Positions 63,323-64,000 of a DNA stretch of 64,000 nucleotides are shown piece by piece. The notes beneath the pieces are model-generated. The model did no database searches. It was not told the DNA's origin and was given only the letters and a program-made list of their open reading frames with translations. The translations under genes were made by a program, and so were the position numbers. The stretch is from Paenibacillus crassostreae (GTDB taxonomy: Bacteria > Bacillota > Bacilli > Paenibacillales > Paenibacillaceae): positions 4,340,001 through 4,404,000 of the forward strand of contig NZ_CP017770.1 in NCBI RefSeq assembly GCF_001857945.1, read 5' to 3'. The number at the start of each line of letters is the position of its first letter. The first letter of the stretch is position 1.

Positions 63323-64000
63323 ATGTTACAGTTGAAAGATATAACTAAAAGTTATAAAACAGGAGATTTCACCCAGGTAGCTTTAAACAAAGTAAGCCTT
63401 AATTTCAGGGAAAGTGAATTTGTAGCGATTCTAGGACAAAGTGGTTCAGGCAAGACGACGTTATTAAATGTGATCGGTGGTCTAGATCAGTATGACAGTG
63501 GAGAGCTAATTATCAACGGTCAATCCACGAAGCATTTCCAAGATGGCGAGTGGGATGCTTATCGTAATAATAGTGTTGGGTTTATATTTCAAAGCTATAA
63601 TCTGATCTCACATTTAAGTATTGTGGACAACGTAGAAATGGGTATGACACTTAGCGGTGTATCTACATCTGAGAAGAACAGAAAAGCTATTGAAGTGCTT
63701 GAAAAGGTAGGATTGAAAGACCATATCCACAAGAAACCAAATCAATTGTCAGGTGGACAGATGCAGCGTGTAGCCATTGCCCGCGCGCTTGCTAATAACC
63801 CAGATATTATTCTGGCAGATGAACCGACAGGTGCGTTGGATTCAGAGACTAGTGAACAAATTATGGAATTGATCAAGACCATCGCAGAGGACAAGCTTGT
63901 CATTATGGTTACGCATAATCCAGAATTAGCGGAACAATATGCCGATCGCGTCATTAAATTCTCTGATGGATCATCCGTATCGGATACCAATCCGCTTGCA
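63323..64000 (+). CDS. ABC transporter ATPase domain, MacB-like, 3' end cut by window edge
   Basis: Translation from ATG 63323 is open for 226 codons to the window end. It shows Walker A GQSGSGKTTLL (~38-48), Q-loop FIFQSYNL, signature LSGGQMQRVAIARAL, Walker B IILADEPTGALD and H-loop VTHNPE. The ATPase part is nearly complete; the SDGSSVSDTNPLA end without stop is typical of a MacB-type protein that continues into a fused permease. GGAAGGGG lies 14 nt upstream. Divergent from its likely regulator pair; it may give antimicrobial peptide resistance. Confidence 0.88.
   Translation, partial: MLQLKDITKSYKTGDFTQVALNKVSLNFRESEFVAILGQSGSGKTTLLNVIGGLDQYDSGELIINGQSTKHFQDGEWDAYRNNSVGFIFQSYNLISHLSIVDNVEMGMTLSGVSTSEKNRKAIEVLEKVGLKDHIHKKPNQLSGGQMQRVAIARALANNPDIILADEPTGALDSETSEQIMELIKTIAEDKLVIMVTHNPELAEQYADRVIKFSDGSSVSDTNPLA

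Overview
The window reads as a chromosomal segment of a low-GC, endospore-forming Firmicute of the Paenibacillus type. The evidence is the conserved order rnjB-tepA-ylzJ-ftsK/spoIIIE ... ymfF-ymfH-ymfI-ymfJ-ymfK-rodZ-(yajQ)-pgsA-cinA-recA-recX-rny-ymdB-spoVS ... miaB-ricA, strong AGGAGG-type ribosome binding sites, frequent GTG/TTG starts, spore genes and a T-box leader. There are no rRNA or tRNA genes, CRISPR arrays, insertion sequences, prophage or conjugation genes. Mobile-like DNA is limited to small palindromic repeats.

Region 1 (1-22.4 kb) is the housekeeping backbone: RNA decay (RNase J, RNase Y with YmdB), chromosome translocation (FtsK/SpoIIIE), a forespore-type SleB-like lipoprotein behind a SigG-type promoter, two M16 peptidase-family proteins, the EF-P-modifying reductase YmfI, cell shape (RodZ), phospholipid synthesis (PgsA), and recombination (CinA, RecA with a LexA box, RecX). 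ymdB appears to start with ATT. Two small genes are also described here: a 53-aa membrane protein, and a 28-aa reading frame overlapping the pgsA start.

Region 2 (22.4-40.5 kb) is metabolic. It holds an ArsR-family repressor next to a SulP anion transporter with a shared upstream motif; miaB-ricA; an NAD-salvage operon (NUDIX-winged helix NrtR-like protein, nicotinamidase, nicotinate phosphoribosyltransferase) whose promoter carries a 22-bp-phased direct repeat; a two-gene 2-oxoacid:ferredoxin oxidoreductase; an AcuI-like reductase; a copper-amine-oxidase-N domain protein; a CobW-type GTPase; and T-box-controlled argS. A 155-residue protein with a HEPN-like R-N-x3-H motif follows.

Region 3 (40.5-51.6 kb) holds a BmrC/BmrD-like heterodimeric ABC exporter on the minus strand, a divergent homodimer-type ABC exporter, a bacillithiol-disulfide-reductase-like flavoprotein with a DUF441 protein, a HAD hydrolase, an RsgA-like ribosome GTPase and an azoreductase. 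Both the bmrCD-like operon and the rsgA-like gene are preceded by a promoter, a short leader ORF (30 and 28 codons) and an intrinsic terminator. At the rsgA-like gene a mutually exclusive antiterminator can be drawn. Two ribosome-linked attenuators within 6 kb is the most interesting regulatory signal in the window.

Region 4 (51.6-64 kb) contains a PadR-HAAS(DUF1700)-DUF4097 operon, a degenerate PP2C-like protein, a UreH-like transporter, an SDR, HrpB helicase overlapping an acyltransferase gene, a sugar O-acetyltransferase, and a two-component system divergent from an ABC ATPase that runs off the end.

A 118-bp palindromic repeat with 16-bp inverted ends occurs at 35.5 and 54.1 kb. It also occurs as an internally deleted, inverted copy at 1.4 kb, inserted in a second palindromic repeat family that is also seen at 34.2 kb. 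Compensatory changes in an inner hairpin suggest the structure is maintained. All family assignments were made by reading the sequence; no database search was run.
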